Counted from the first letter of the stretch, positions 40,853 to 50,126 are shown. The stretch: DNA of 64,000 nucleotides from Chryseobacterium cucumeris (GCF_001593385.1 NZ_LUVZ01000001.1:1240001-1304000), one strand, 5' to 3'. Made by a program: numbers and translations. The notes: generated by a model from the sequence alone, not told the origin.

Positions 40853-41539
40853 TTATTTTTTCTCTGTGGATCTTTGTAAAACCTCATCTACCATTCCGTA
40901 ACCTTTAGCTTCTTCAGAAGTCATCCAGTAATCTCTGTCAGAAGATTTTTCTACCCACTCATACGTTTGTCCTGAGTGATGACCGATGATTTCATAAAGC
41001 TCCTGCTTCAGTTTCAACATCTCTCTCAAGTTGATTTCCATATCAGAAGCAACCCCCTGAGCACCTCCTGAAGGCTGGTGGATCATTACTCTTGAATGCT
41101 TAAGCGCAGAACGTTTTCCTTTTTCTCCGGCAACCAGTAATACAGCTCCCATTGAAGCAGCCATACCTGTACAGATTGTCGCTACATCCGGCTTGATGAT
41201 CTGCATGGTGTCATAAATACCTAGACCTGCATATACACTACCACCAGGAGAGTTGATGTAGATCTGAATATCTTTTGAAGGGTCAGCACTTTCCAGGAAT
41301 AAAAGCTGAGCCGTAACGATGTTTGCTACCTGATCATCAATACCTGTTCCAAGGAAAATAATTCTGTCCATCATCAGACGGGAGAAAACGTCCATCTGAG
41401 CAACGTTTAATCTTCTCTCTTCCATGATGTACGGAGTAAGATTCGTAGGCCCATACATTCCCATATACTGATCGGTAACCAAACCGTTGTTTCCTAAATG
41501 TTTTACAGAGAAATCTCTGAATTCTTTTTTAATGTCCAT
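40853..41539 (-). CDS. clpP: ATP-dependent Clp protease proteolytic subunit
   Basis: ClpP is the tetradecameric serine peptidase that degrades unfolded or tagged proteins delivered by ClpX/ClpC. The 228-residue protein has Ser129 in TGMAASMGAVLLVAG, His154 in SRVMIHQPSGG and the acidic residue region DRDYWMTSEEAKGYGMVDE. The IYINSPGGSVYAGLGIYDTM and LFLESADPSKDI segments are standard. An N-terminal stretch of ~30 residues precedes the core. The gene is alone; clpX is not next to it. An intrinsic terminator follows. Confidence 0.97.
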   Translation of the reverse strand: MDIKKEFRDFSVKHLGNNGLVTDQYMGMYGPTNLTPYIMEERRLNVAQMDVFSRLMMDRIIFLGTGIDDQVANIVTAQLLFLESADPSKDIQIYINSPGGSVYAGLGIYDTMQIIKPDVATICTGMAASMGAVLLVAGEKGKRSALKHSRVMIHQPSGGAQGVASDMEINLREMLKLKQELYEIIGHHSGQTYEWVEKSSDRDYWMTSEEAKGYGMVDEVLQRSTEKK

Positions 41540-41651
41540 ATTTCTATTATGTATTATTTTTTAAATATTCTCGAAGTTTAAATTACAATATTTATTCCTA
41601 AAATTTTATAGGACTTTTTGTCACAGAATATTAAAATAACTGACTTAAAAA

Positions 41652-43637
41652 TTACCGTTTTCTACCATAGATTCCTTTGATAGGTGAATATTCAATGATA
41701 TTACTCAATCGCATGGAAGCTTGTTTCAATAGCGTAATTTTCTTGATAAGCTCATAGTACTTTCCTTCATCAGTATCCCTGTACACATCCAGCTCTTTAT
41801 CAGTTTCTGTGATTAAATAATCAATATATCTGAATTTGTGCAGCAAAACATCTCCCTTGATCTGATCTGCCACTTTATCACCGTAATTGGGAGGATAAAT
41901 ATTTCTGGAAGCCCAGTTTTCAAGCTCATCCAACGGGATCAGAGCGTCTACAACCTTTGTGGTAATTTCTTCGTCCATAAAAGATACAAAAAAGTTTCCA
42001 CTTCTCAACTCATCTTTTTGAATCCCTTCCCTCACCTGAGTAATAATGATTTCATTCCCTTTAACTAAAAATTCATACTGCTCTTCTTCAAAATGATGAA
42101 GAATTTCCTCAATTACTGTAATCTGATATTCTTCTCCTTGTTCATTTCTACGTTTCAGAATAATATCTCCAAATGCCAGCATGTGTTCAACAAGTTTGTT
42201 CTCCATGAACAGTACATCATACAGAAAAGGATCTTCTTTTTCCTGATCCAAAGGCACAACCTCCATCTTTGGAGCGGCTGTTTTCTCTTTCTGCTGCTGT
42301 TGAACATGATGGGTCTGATTCTGTGTGATCTGCTTCTGAACATCCAGTTCATTGAAAAGACTCTGCTCAGAAAGCCCGAATTTATTGGAAACCTCTTTCA
42401 GATAAACCTCTCTTTTCAGGGCATTTTGTACGAAAGAGACAGATTTCACAATATCTCTGATTGCTTCAGCCTTTTTAATCGGATCATTTCCGATATCTCT
42501 CAGGAGAATTTCCGCCTTGAAGTCGATAAAATCCATCGCTTCATTTTCGATATACTTTTCAACGTATTCCTGCGGGTGTTTTCTGGCAAAGGAATCCGGG
42601 TCATCTCCATCAGGGAAAAGCAGAACACGGATGTTCATTCCCTCAGTCAGTAACATGTCAATACTTCGGAAACTGGCTTTGATACCGGCATTATCACCAT
42701 CAAAGAGAATCGTTACGTTTTCTGTAAGCCTCTTAATCAGTTTGATCTGCTCTGTCGTCAAAGAAGTTCCTGAACTTGCCACTACATTTTCAATTCCGGA
42801 CATATGAAGCGAAATCACGTCCATATATCCTTCCACCAAAAGACAGGCATTCTTCCTGGAAATAGCCTGCTTACTCTGGTTTAATCCGTAAAGAACATTG
42901 GATTTATGATAGATCTCGGTTTCCGGTGAATTGAGATATTTTGCAGTTTTAACATTATTCTTCAGGATTCTTGCTCCAAAGCCTAAAACCCTGCCAGAAA
43001 AACTGTGAATAGGGAAAATAACCCTTTCCCTAAAACGGTCTACGCCTGCAGGAGTATTTTCAGGAAAAATAGAAAGTCCTGATTTTTCAAGAATTTCTTT
43101 ATTATATCCTTTTTCCAGGGCATAAGCCGTGAAAGCATTCTTCTTCTCGGGAGAATATCCCAGCTGGAATTTCTTAATGATATCATCCCTCAACTCCCTT
43201 TCTTTGAAATAAGAAAGTCCTATACTTCTGCCTTCCTGATCATCCCAAAGGATCTCCTGAAAATAAGTATTGGCAACCTCATGGATTTTATACAACAGAT
43301 CTTTTTCTGTCTGGGCATTTTTTGCTTCTTCAGAAATTTCACGCTGGTCTTCTTCAATTTCAATTCCGTATTTTTTTGCAGCGTGGCGGAGTGCCTCAGG
43401 ATACGTAAAATTTTCAATTTCCATAAGGAAAGAGATCGCCGTTCCTCCTTTTCCTGTGGAGAAGTCCTTCCAGATCTGCTTACTGGCAGAAACTACAAAA
43501 CTGGGTGTTTTTTCATCATGAAAAGGACTGAGCCCCTTGTAATTAGACCCTGCTCTTTTCAACTGCACATATTCGCCCACAATCTCTTCAACGCGGATCG
43601 TGGAGAATATCTTATCAATGGTCTGTTTGGAAATCAT
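41652..43637 (-). CDS. dnaG: DNA primase, lacking most zinc-finger ligands
   Basis: DnaG synthesises RNA primers for replication. The 661-residue protein has an N-terminal zinc-finger-like domain, a TOPRIM catalytic core (CLLVEGYMDVISLHMSGIENVVASSGTSLT and VTILFDGDNAGIKASFRSID) and a C-terminal DnaB-binding region. At the positions of the zinc ligands it has Ser37, His40, Asp58 and Thr61 (LSPFH, WKDFSTG), so only the His remains of Cys-His-Cys-Cys. The start at 43637 (MISKQTIDKIF) is preferred to an in-frame ATG at 43712, since a perfect promoter lies between them and ends four bases before the chosen ATG. Confidence 0.96.
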   Translation of the reverse strand: MISKQTIDKIFSTIRVEEIVGEYVQLKRAGSNYKGLSPFHDEKTPSFVVSASKQIWKDFSTGKGGTAISFLMEIENFTYPEALRHAAKKYGIEIEEDQREISEEAKNAQTEKDLLYKIHEVANTYFQEILWDDQEGRSIGLSYFKERELRDDIIKKFQLGYSPEKKNAFTAYALEKGYNKEILEKSGLSIFPENTPAGVDRFRERVIFPIHSFSGRVLGFGARILKNNVKTAKYLNSPETEIYHKSNVLYGLNQSKQAISRKNACLLVEGYMDVISLHMSGIENVVASSGTSLTTEQIKLIKRLTENVTILFDGDNAGIKASFRSIDMLLTEGMNIRVLLFPDGDDPDSFARKHPQEYVEKYIENEAMDFIDFKAEILLRDIGNDPIKKAEAIRDIVKSVSFVQNALKREVYLKEVSNKFGLSEQSLFNELDVQKQITQNQTHHVQQQQKEKTAAPKMEVVPLDQEKEDPFLYDVLFMENKLVEHMLAFGDIILKRRNEQGEEYQITVIEEILHHFEEEQYEFLVKGNEIIITQVREGIQKDELRSGNFFVSFMDEEITTKVVDALIPLDELENWASRNIYPPNYGDKVADQIKGDVLLHKFRYIDYLITETDKELDVYRDTDEGKYYELIKKITLLKQASMRLSNIIEYSPIKGIYGRKR

Positions 43638-43641
43638 AGTA

Positions 43642-43671
43642 CAAAAATACACATAAAAAAAAACCTTACAA
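43642..43671 (-). promoter_or_regulatory. Promoter of dnaG (TTG-N19-TATTTTTG)
   Basis: On the minus strand TTG (43671-43669) is followed after exactly 19 bases by TATTTTTG (43649-43642). Four bases later comes the dnaG ATG, implying a leaderless or nearly leaderless mRNA. Confidence 0.8.
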
Positions 43672-43712
43672 TTATATAATACAAGTGCATTATATTTAGT
43701 AAGTTTTATCAT

Positions 43713-43733
43713 TATTTTTGCAAAATAAATTTG
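43713..43733 (+). promoter_or_regulatory. Two overlapping -7 boxes upstream of tsaE
   Basis: TATTTTTG (43713-43720) and TAAATTTG (43726-43733) lie 20 and 7 bp before the tsaE ATG. Either could be used; neither has a clear TTG at the -33 position. Confidence 0.4.
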
Positions 43734-43740
43734 CTACTAT

Positions 43741-44148
43741 ATGCAGTTCACTATCAATACAATCGAAGACTGGCAGGAAGTTGTTGACACCATCATTCCT
43801 CAATTACAACATAATATTCTTTTATTAAAAGGAAACCTGGGCGCAGGTAAAACCACATTCACTCAATTTCTGCTTAAAAATATGGGCAGCAAGGATGAAG
43901 TAAACTCTCCCACTTACTCTATTGTCAATGAATACAATACCGAAAAAGGGAAAGTATTTCATTTTGATCTTTACCGCTTAAAAAACATTGAGGAAGTCTA
44001 TGATATCGGAATTGAAGAATATCTGGACAACTCTTTTTTATGCATCATCGAATGGCCGGAAGTCTATGAAGAGGACCTTTACGATCTTAACTACCATACA
44101 ATGAGCATTGTAAATACGGGTGAAAACAGAGAGATTTCATTCGATTAA
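43741..44148 (+). CDS. tsaE: tRNA threonylcarbamoyladenosine biosynthesis ATPase TsaE
   Basis: TsaE is the ATPase that drives turnover of the TsaBD complex making t6A37 in ANN-decoding tRNAs. The 135-residue protein has Walker A in LLKGNLGAGKTTFTQFLL, the NSPTYSIVNEY switch-like segment, the HFDLYRLKNIEEVYDIGIEEYLDN block and the IIEWPE motif, all diagnostic of the family. The length is normal. It is divergent from dnaG and upstream of ald, which has its own -7 box. Confidence 0.95.
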   Translation: MQFTINTIEDWQEVVDTIIPQLQHNILLLKGNLGAGKTTFTQFLLKNMGSKDEVNSPTYSIVNEYNTEKGKVFHFDLYRLKNIEEVYDIGIEEYLDNSFLCIIEWPEVYEEDLYDLNYHTMSIVNTGENREISFD

Positions 44149-44156
44149 ATATTATG

Positions 44157-44164
44157 TATCTTTG
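44157..44164 (+). promoter_or_regulatory. -7 box of ald (TATCTTTG)
   Basis: TATCTTTG lies 51 bp upstream of the ald ATG. The -33 element is not clear. Confidence 0.45.
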
Positions 44165-44215
44165 CTCATTAATTGAGTGTAAAAAACAATCTGTAAGACA
44201 TAATTTAATTTAAGG

Positions 44216-45406
44216 ATGAGTACAAATATTTTTACTCCTTTCACAGAAGAAGAATTAATGCCGAAAGAGGAAAAATTGGAGGTTATAAAGAAAGGGAAAC
44301 AGTTCAGTATTGGAATTCCTAAAGAAACCTGTCTCAACGAAAGGAGAACCTGCATTACTCCTGACGCCGTACAGGTGTTGGTAGAGCACGGCCATGAGAT
44401 CATTATTGAATCAGGGGCCGGACAAGGTTCATTTTTTACAGATTTACAGTATTCCGAATCTGGAGCGAAGATCACCAATGATCCAAAAGAAGCTTTCGGG
44501 CAGGATCTTATCCTGAAGGTGAACCCTCCTACAGAAGATGAAATTGAGTACATGAAGCCTAATACGTATCTGGTTTCAGCTCTTCAGATCAATCTTAGAG
44601 ACAAGGAGTATTTCTTAAAGCTTGCAGAGAAAAAAATAAACGCCATCGCTTTTGAATTTATCGTTGATGAATACAAGCAGCTGGCTTTGGTAAGATTAGT
44701 CGGGGAAATTGCAGGAACCGTTTCAATCTTATATGCCTCCGAATTATTAGCCTTATCAAACGGGTTAATGCTGGGAGGAATTACAGGAGTAAGACCTGCA
44801 GAAGTTGTTATCCTTGGAGCCGGAATTGTAGGTGAGTTTGCTACAAAAGCAGCCATTGGTTTAGGAGCGAGTGTAAAAGTTTTCGATAATTCTTTATCCA
44901 AGCTTAGAAGGCTTCATACGATTGTTGACAGCCGTGTACCGACTTCTATTATTGATCCTAAAGAACTCAGCAAAAGTCTAAGACGTGCTGATGTAGTGAT
45001 CGGAGCTCTTCCAAGATTGAACATGACCCCTATCGTTACTGAAGATATGGTGATGAAAATGAAAAAAGGCAGTGTCATCATCGATATTACCATAGATAAC
45101 GGTAAAGTGATCGAAACTTCAGAGCTTACTACCATGGAGGATCCTTATGTCATCAAACACGGTGTCATCCACTGCGGACTTCCGAATCTTACCTCAAGAA
45201 TGCCGAGAACTACCACTAAGGCCATCTCGAATTTCTTCCTTTCCTATATTTTAAATTATGACGAAGAGGGCGGCTTTGAAAACATGCTGATCCGCAAAAA
45301 CGAAATGAAGCAGAGCTTATATATGTACAAAGGAAGACATACCAAGAAGATCATCTGCGATCGTTTCGGACTTACGTACCACGATATCAATCTTTTAATT
45401 TTCTAA
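44216..45406 (+). CDS. ald: Alanine dehydrogenase
   Basis: Ald catalyses the reversible NAD-dependent deamination of L-alanine to pyruvate and ammonia. The 396-residue protein has the N-terminal IGIPKETCLNERRTCITPDAVQVLVEHGHE segment of the alanine dehydrogenase/transhydrogenase family, a Rossmann glycine loop in VVILGAGIVGEFATKAAIGLGASVKVFD, and TIDNGKVIETSELTTMEDP. It carries an N-terminal extension of ~30 residues and a C-terminal extension of about 25 residues compared with short family members. The stop codon overlaps the start of the next gene (TAATG), so translation is coupled. Confidence 0.93.
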   Translation: MSTNIFTPFTEEELMPKEEKLEVIKKGKQFSIGIPKETCLNERRTCITPDAVQVLVEHGHEIIIESGAGQGSFFTDLQYSESGAKITNDPKEAFGQDLILKVNPPTEDEIEYMKPNTYLVSALQINLRDKEYFLKLAEKKINAIAFEFIVDEYKQLALVRLVGEIAGTVSILYASELLALSNGLMLGGITGVRPAEVVILGAGIVGEFATKAAIGLGASVKVFDNSLSKLRRLHTIVDSRVPTSIIDPKELSKSLRRADVVIGALPRLNMTPIVTEDMVMKMKKGSVIIDITIDNGKVIETSELTTMEDPYVIKHGVIHCGLPNLTSRMPRTTTKAISNFFLSYILNYDEEGGFENMLIRKNEMKQSLYMYKGRHTKKIICDRFGLTYHDINLLIF

Positions 45407-45777
45407 TGAAGAAACTGAAATTTTATGCAATAGGCTTCGTTCCGGGGCTTTTGATCGTATTTTTTATTTTAAACAAAAAAGGAGCAAGCTGCAGCGGATA
45501 TTTACCGAACAGCCGTGTGATTGCTGAAAGTCTTTCCAAAGAATTCAAATATTCTGAAGAAGCTAAAAATGCAATGGCAACCTACAAGATTGATGAGAAA
45601 TTTATAAAAGACAGCATCATTACCAACGGAAAGGTAGATTTTGACCGCAGCCATGCACAAAAGAAACCATGTCCGGACTATCTTTTAACCTATCCTGAAA
45701 AAAATCCGTCTTATGAGATCACGTATGAAAAATGTGAAGAAACGGTGACGGTAAACAGTCTTAAAAAACTGAAATAG
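45406..45777 (+). CDS. DUF4258-like small protein with N-terminal membrane segment
   Basis: The product has 123 residues. A hydrophobic segment (residues 5-24, FYAIGFVPGLLIVFFILN) is followed by a soluble part with YSEEAKNAMATYKIDEKFIKDSIITNGKVDFDRSHAQKKPCPDYLL. The alternation of helix and strand and the RSH region suggest the DUF4258 family, in which small proteins of toxin-like fold are found, but this assignment is tentative. Its start overlaps the last base of ald, so it is translated with it; the histidine kinase gene follows 15 bp later. It is probably anchored in the inner membrane with the rest in the periplasm. Confidence 0.65.
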   Translation: MKKLKFYAIGFVPGLLIVFFILNKKGASCSGYLPNSRVIAESLSKEFKYSEEAKNAMATYKIDEKFIKDSIITNGKVDFDRSHAQKKPCPDYLLTYPEKNPSYEITYEKCEETVTVNSLKKLK

Positions 45778-45792
45778 TTTCAAGTACAAGCT

Positions 45793-46566
45793 ATGGACGG
45801 CAATTACTACATGATTCATGATTATCTGATATTCATCGGAGTTTTTGCCATTTTCCTGTTTCTGACTATCAGTATTTATCTCTTCAGCCAGAATCAGAAG
45901 CTGAAACAGAGGAATACCAAATTATCAGAAACCAATAAACTTATTGAGCAGCGCCTGAATGAAGTCCGTCTGGAACATATCGGCACAAAGCTGAATCCGC
46001 ATTTGTTTAAAAATATTCTGAATTCGGTGCAGTCTCATGCCTATCAGACCTATATGTCACTGGATAAGCTGGCCAATGTGCTTGATTATATTTTATACGA
46101 AAGCAACAATAAGTATGTAAGCCCGAAAGAAGAGCTTAATTTTGCTTTAAGCCTTATTGAGATTAATAAAATCAAGATCAATCCACTTTTTGACTTCAGA
46201 ATCAAATCAAAGATTAATAAATCAGATGCTTTGTATGAAGAAAAGGTATTTGCCCCGCTTATCTCTGTGGATCTTATTGAAAATGCCTTCAAACATACAG
46301 ATTTTCTTGCTCAGGATTCTTTTATTTCTATTTATATGGAGCTTGAAGATGGAATTTTCACTATGAAAGTCAGCAATAAAGCTTCTCTGAAAAATATTCT
46401 GGAGAAGGAGAAAAGCGGTTTCGGAAGCCAGTCTTTTGATCAAAGGCTTAAAATGATCTACAGTACCCATTATCAGCTGGAAAGAAGTTCAAAAAACGGA
46501 ATCTTTACGGCGGAATTAAAAATCAATTTAGGAGAATTCTATGATAAAATGCGTTATTCTGGATGA
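45793..46566 (+). CDS. LytS/YpdA-type sensor histidine kinase with one membrane helix
   Basis: The product has 257 residues. One hydrophobic segment (about 9-31) is followed by a short coiled coil (LKQRNTKLSETNKLIEQRLNEVRLEHI). The His_kinase domain has its phospho-acceptor in GTKLNPHLFKNILNSV and the ATP-binding domain has N-box APLISVDLIENAFKH and GFGSQSFDQRLKMIY. There is no sensor domain to speak of, so the stimulus may be sensed in the membrane or through a partner. The response regulator gene overlaps its 3' end by 26 bp, so they form a cognate pair. The preceding DUF4258-like gene is 15 bp upstream. Confidence 0.9.
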   Translation: MDGNYYMIHDYLIFIGVFAIFLFLTISIYLFSQNQKLKQRNTKLSETNKLIEQRLNEVRLEHIGTKLNPHLFKNILNSVQSHAYQTYMSLDKLANVLDYILYESNNKYVSPKEELNFALSLIEINKIKINPLFDFRIKSKINKSDALYEEKVFAPLISVDLIENAFKHTDFLAQDSFISIYMELEDGIFTMKVSNKASLKNILEKEKSGFGSQSFDQRLKMIYSTHYQLERSSKNGIFTAELKINLGEFYDKMRYSG

Positions 46567-47251
46567 TGAATTACTGGCCATCAGTTATTTAAAACTTCTA
46601 TGTGAGCAGATTGAGAATGTAGAGGTGGTAAAAGCATTCAATGATCCTAAAATTTTTCTGAATGAAATAGACAACCTCGACTGTAATCTGTGCATTCTGG
46701 ATATTGAAATGCCCGGAATGACAGGTCTTCAGGTGGCTGAGATTATTTCAGGTTCTAAAAAAATCATCTTTACAACAGCTTACAAAGAATATGCTGCTGA
46801 AGCTTTCGATTTGAATGTGGTGGATTATGTAAGAAAACCCATCAAAAAAGAAAGACTGATTCAAGCTTTCGAAAAAGCTAAAGAACTGGTAGAAAATGCT
46901 CCTAAAAAAACTTTTATCGAGTGGAATACCAATATTGGAAAAACCGTTATATTCACAGAACAGATTTCCTACATCAAAACCTCTGAAATCGACAGCAGGG
47001 ATAAAGATATTATGCTTATTGACGGAACAACCATCGTTTTAAAAAACCTGAATTTCAAAAACCTTCTGGAAATGCTGCCATCAAAAGATTTTGCTCAGGT
47101 CAACAAAAAAGAAATTATCGCATTGTCTTCCATTAAGGTATTTTCAACCAACGAAATTATTACCACCATTCCTGCGGAAGATCACTCTTTTCTGAAACTT
47201 CAGATCGGAGATGCTTATAAAAATTCATTGATGGAGCTCTTCGGAAAATAG
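46541..47251 (+). CDS. LytTR-family response regulator
   Basis: The product has 236 residues. A receiver domain (1-118) has the acidic pocket DDE at residues 8-10, the phospho-acceptor Asp in LCILDIEMPGMTGLQVA, the Thr in IIFTTAYKEYA and the Lys in DYVRKPI. A C-terminal LytTR DNA-binding domain follows (ISYIKTSEIDSRDKDIMLIDGTTIVLKNLNFKNLLEMLP...FAQVNKKEIIAL). It is translationally coupled to the kinase gene by a 26-bp overlap. Its target genes are unknown; LytTR regulators commonly control autolysis or envelope functions. Confidence 0.93.
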   Translation: MIKCVILDDELLAISYLKLLCEQIENVEVVKAFNDPKIFLNEIDNLDCNLCILDIEMPGMTGLQVAEIISGSKKIIFTTAYKEYAAEAFDLNVVDYVRKPIKKERLIQAFEKAKELVENAPKKTFIEWNTNIGKTVIFTEQISYIKTSEIDSRDKDIMLIDGTTIVLKNLNFKNLLEMLPSKDFAQVNKKEIIALSSIKVFSTNEIITTIPAEDHSFLKLQIGDAYKNSLMELFGK

Positions 47252-47330
47252 ATCTTTTCAAATCTTTCCGGTTTCATTACAGAATATAAGTCCTTTATTA
47301 CAACTCCCCTTTTTCAGTATTGAATCCCTT

Positions 47331-47338
47331 TAATTTTG
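47331..47338 (+). promoter_or_regulatory. -7 box deciding the start of the following gene (TAATTTTG)
   Basis: TAATTTTG ends one base before an in-frame ATG at 47340. Transcription would start within or after that codon, favouring the ATG at 47361. Confidence 0.5.
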
Positions 47339-47360
47339 TATGGAATTAATTGATTTTATA

Positions 47361-47750
47361 ATGAAAAACTTTTTCTATGCTGCAGGACTTCTCCTATCCG
47401 GCTTGTGTTTTTCCCAGGAAGCCTCTTCAAAACTGAAGATCTCTTTTTTTGACGGAATAGCAATAGGCGGATATGTAGATCATGGTGCTTATCTCAACTT
47501 TACAGGTCCAAATGTAAGTCTTACCCATAAAAGCGTAAAATTCATTGTTGGAATGCTTCCTTCTCTGAGAATTAAAGAAGACCATTCTTCCGGAACCAAA
47601 AACAGTCCTATTATGCCTACGCTGGGAGCAGGTCTTACTGTGGTCTATAAAAAAATAGCCTTCCAGGTTCCTGCCTACTATAACGCTAAGACAGCAGATC
47701 TGAATGGGAACTGGAAAATAGGATTTGGAATGGGTTATTCGTTCAAATAG
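47361..47750 (+). CDS. Small hypothetical exported protein, 129 residues
   Basis: The start at 47361 gives a typical signal peptide (KNFFYAAGLLLSGLCFSQ). The mature part of ~110 residues alternates beta strands (LKISFFDGIAIGGYVDHGAYLNFTGPNVSLTH; IMPTLGAGLTVVYKKIAFQVPAYYN; WKIGFGMGYSFK) and ends in Phe-Lys, consistent with a small periplasmic or outer-membrane beta-structured protein. I do not recognise the family. An earlier in-frame ATG at 47340 is too close to a promoter box to be likely. It stands alone between the response regulator gene and the antiporter gene. Confidence 0.65.
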   Translation: MKNFFYAAGLLLSGLCFSQEASSKLKISFFDGIAIGGYVDHGAYLNFTGPNVSLTHKSVKFIVGMLPSLRIKEDHSSGTKNSPIMPTLGAGLTVVYKKIAFQVPAYYNAKTADLNGNWKIGFGMGYSFK

Positions 47751-47846
47751 ATTTTATTACATTTTTTAGAACATTCATTACATTTTAAAAAAAAGAGTAT
47801 TTAACATAACTATATTCTTTTCAACTTTGCATAAAATATTGGAATC

Positions 47847-50126
47847 ATGAATTTGGGGAAATACAAAAATTTAATTTTCTACATTACCACCATCGCAGTC
47901 TTTTCCGCTCTGATGTATTATTTCATCATCGAAGGGCAGACGCTGGAAGTAAAAGAAAATATCGTTGCCAATACCAGCAGCGGCTCTACCTGGGATAATT
48001 TCCTGGAATCATTCAAAACCAATCTTCACCATCCGCTTGCGCTATTATTGGCGCAAATTGTCACTATTATTATGACAGCAAGGCTTTTCGGATGGATTTG
48101 TATGAAAATAAAACAGCCTACGGTTATCGGAGAAATGATTGCAGGGATTGTACTCGGTCCTTCACTTGTGGGAATGTACTTCCCTGAGTTTTCCGCCTTT
48201 CTTTTCCCAAAAGAATCATTAGGCAACCTTCAGTTTCTGAGCCAGATAGGTCTTATCCTGTTCATGTATATTGTTGGAATGGAGCTGGATCTGAGTGTAT
48301 TAAGGAAAAAAGCTCATGATGCGGTTGTCATCAGCCATGCAAGTATTATTATTCCTTTTGCTCTGGGAATAGGCCTTTCTTATTTTGTGTATCAGGAATT
48401 TGCTCCGGATGGTATCCAGTTTACCTCTTTTGCTTTATTTATAGCCATTTCGATGAGTATCACAGCATTTCCGGTACTGGCGAGAATCGTACAGGAAAGA
48501 AACCTCCAGAAAACCAAACTGGGAACAATTGTTATTACCTGTGCTGCTGCCGATGATATTACAGCATGGTGTATTCTTGCTGCCGTAATTGCTATTGTAA
48601 AAGCAGGTTCTTTTGCAAGCTCTATCTATGTGATTATCATGGCTGTTGCTTATGTATTTTTAATGATTAAAATTGTAAGACCCTTCCTGAAAAGAGTCGG
48701 AGACCTTCAGGCCGGAAAAAATACGATCAGCAAACCCATGGTGGCTATTTTCTTTCTGACATTGATCTTATCTGCATATGCTACTGAAGTAATCGGTATT
48801 CACGCTTTATTTGGAGCTTTTATGGCGGGAGCTATTATGCCGGAAAATACAAAGTTCCGTACCCTTTTTATTGATAAGGTAGAGGATGTGGCATTAGTAC
48901 TTCTGCTGCCATTATTCTTTGTATTCACAGGACTCCGTACCCAGATCGGCCTTCTTAACGACAGCCATCTGTGGATGACCGCCGGATTTATTATTCTGAC
49001 CGCGGTTCTCGGAAAGTTTGCAGGAAGTGCGTTGACGGCACGATTTGTAGGTATTAACTGGAAAGAAAGTCTGACGATAGGAGCTCTGATGAACACACGA
49101 GGCCTTATGGAACTTATTGTACTCAACATTGGATATGACCTTGGCGTTTTAAGCCCTGAAATTTTTGCAATGCTTGTGATCATGGCTCTATTCACCACTT
49201 TCATGACTGGGCCTGCACTGGATTTTATTAATTTTATTTTTAAATCTAAAAAAAATCAGGACGAATCCATTCAGGATAATGATTCCAAATACCGCGTTCT
49301 TCTCTCATTTGATAAGCCGGAATCCGGAAGTACTTTGTTGAAGCTAGCACACAATTTCACCCATAAAATGAACGGTAATAAAAGCATCACCGCGATGAAT
49401 ATTGCTCCGGTAGATGAAATGCATGCCTATGACATCAATGAGTATGAAGAGTCACAGTTTCAGAATGTCATTGAAACCTCTCAAGATCTGAATCTGGAAG
49501 TTACTACCCTCTTCAAAGCATCTACTGATATCGAAAGTGATCTTACCAGCATTACCAACAAAGGACATTATGATCTTCTCCTGATCATGCTTGGGAAATC
49601 TATGTATGAGGGAAGTTTATTAGGAAGGTTATTAGGCTTTACCACCAAGATTATTAATCCTGAAAAACTATTGAACACGGTAAAAGGCAAAGGAAATATA
49701 TTCAACAATTCTCCTTTTGACGATTTTACGCTTCAGATTCTCGACAAAACCAATATTCCCGTAGGAATTTTGGTGGAAAAGGACTTTAAAGCGGCAGATA
49801 AAGTATTTGTTCCGATCTTTAATCTGAGTGACTTCTACCTTCTTGAATATGCTAAAAGACTGATCAATAACAATAATTCTCAGATTATCATTCTGGATGC
49901 GGCAGGACAGATCCGAAATAATATTGAAGTAAAAGAACTGATCAGAAGCATTGAACAGGTAGCTCCAAACCACATCACTCTGTACAATGAGAAAAAGATT
50001 GAAAAAGATTTTCTGGGTTCTCAGGATCTGATGCTCATCAGCAGTAAAAGCTGGAAAAACCTGATCGATACAAAAAGTCTATGGCTGTCTGACATCCCAT
50101 CAACATTAATAATATCAAATCCATAA
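47847..50126 (+). CDS. CPA2-family cation:proton antiporter with C-terminal UspA-like region
   Basis: The product has 759 residues with ~12-13 hydrophobic segments in the first ~450. PTVIGEMIAGIVLGPSLVGMYFPEF, the FALFIAISMSITAFPVLARIVQERNLQKTKLGTIVITCAAADDITAW segment (with the paired Asp of the ion-binding site), GIHALFGAFMAGAIMPENTKFR and MNTRGLMELIVLNIGYDLGVLS identify a Kef/NapA-like CPA2 transporter. One extra hydrophobic segment precedes the core. The last ~280 residues are soluble, with two alpha/beta repeats resembling UspA domains (RVLLSFDKPESGSTLLKLAHNF; KVFVPIFNLSDFYLLEYAKRL). It probably exchanges Na+ or K+ for protons; ion specificity is not readable. Confidence 0.9.
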   Translation: MNLGKYKNLIFYITTIAVFSALMYYFIIEGQTLEVKENIVANTSSGSTWDNFLESFKTNLHHPLALLLAQIVTIIMTARLFGWICMKIKQPTVIGEMIAGIVLGPSLVGMYFPEFSAFLFPKESLGNLQFLSQIGLILFMYIVGMELDLSVLRKKAHDAVVISHASIIIPFALGIGLSYFVYQEFAPDGIQFTSFALFIAISMSITAFPVLARIVQERNLQKTKLGTIVITCAAADDITAWCILAAVIAIVKAGSFASSIYVIIMAVAYVFLMIKIVRPFLKRVGDLQAGKNTISKPMVAIFFLTLILSAYATEVIGIHALFGAFMAGAIMPENTKFRTLFIDKVEDVALVLLLPLFFVFTGLRTQIGLLNDSHLWMTAGFIILTAVLGKFAGSALTARFVGINWKESLTIGALMNTRGLMELIVLNIGYDLGVLSPEIFAMLVIMALFTTFMTGPALDFINFIFKSKKNQDESIQDNDSKYRVLLSFDKPESGSTLLKLAHNFTHKMNGNKSITAMNIAPVDEMHAYDINEYEESQFQNVIETSQDLNLEVTTLFKASTDIESDLTSITNKGHYDLLLIMLGKSMYEGSLLGRLLGFTTKIINPEKLLNTVKGKGNIFNNSPFDDFTLQILDKTNIPVGILVEKDFKAADKVFVPIFNLSDFYLLEYAKRLINNNNSQIIILDAAGQIRNNIEVKELIRSIEQVAPNHITLYNEKKIEKDFLGSQDLMLISSKSWKNLIDTKSLWLSDIPSTLIISNP

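Noticed and set aside
42093..42653. 186-codon open frame antisense to dnaG
   Set aside because: Shadow frame of dnaG, Phe-rich composition typical of antisense reading of Lys/Glu codons.
43638..43712. Upstream extension of dnaG to an ATG at 43712
   Set aside because: A perfect TTG-N19-TATTTTTG promoter lies between this ATG and the one at 43637, and the family starts at the latter.
48800..49204. 134-codon open frame antisense to the antiporter gene
   Set aside because: Shadow of conserved membrane segments of the antiporter.
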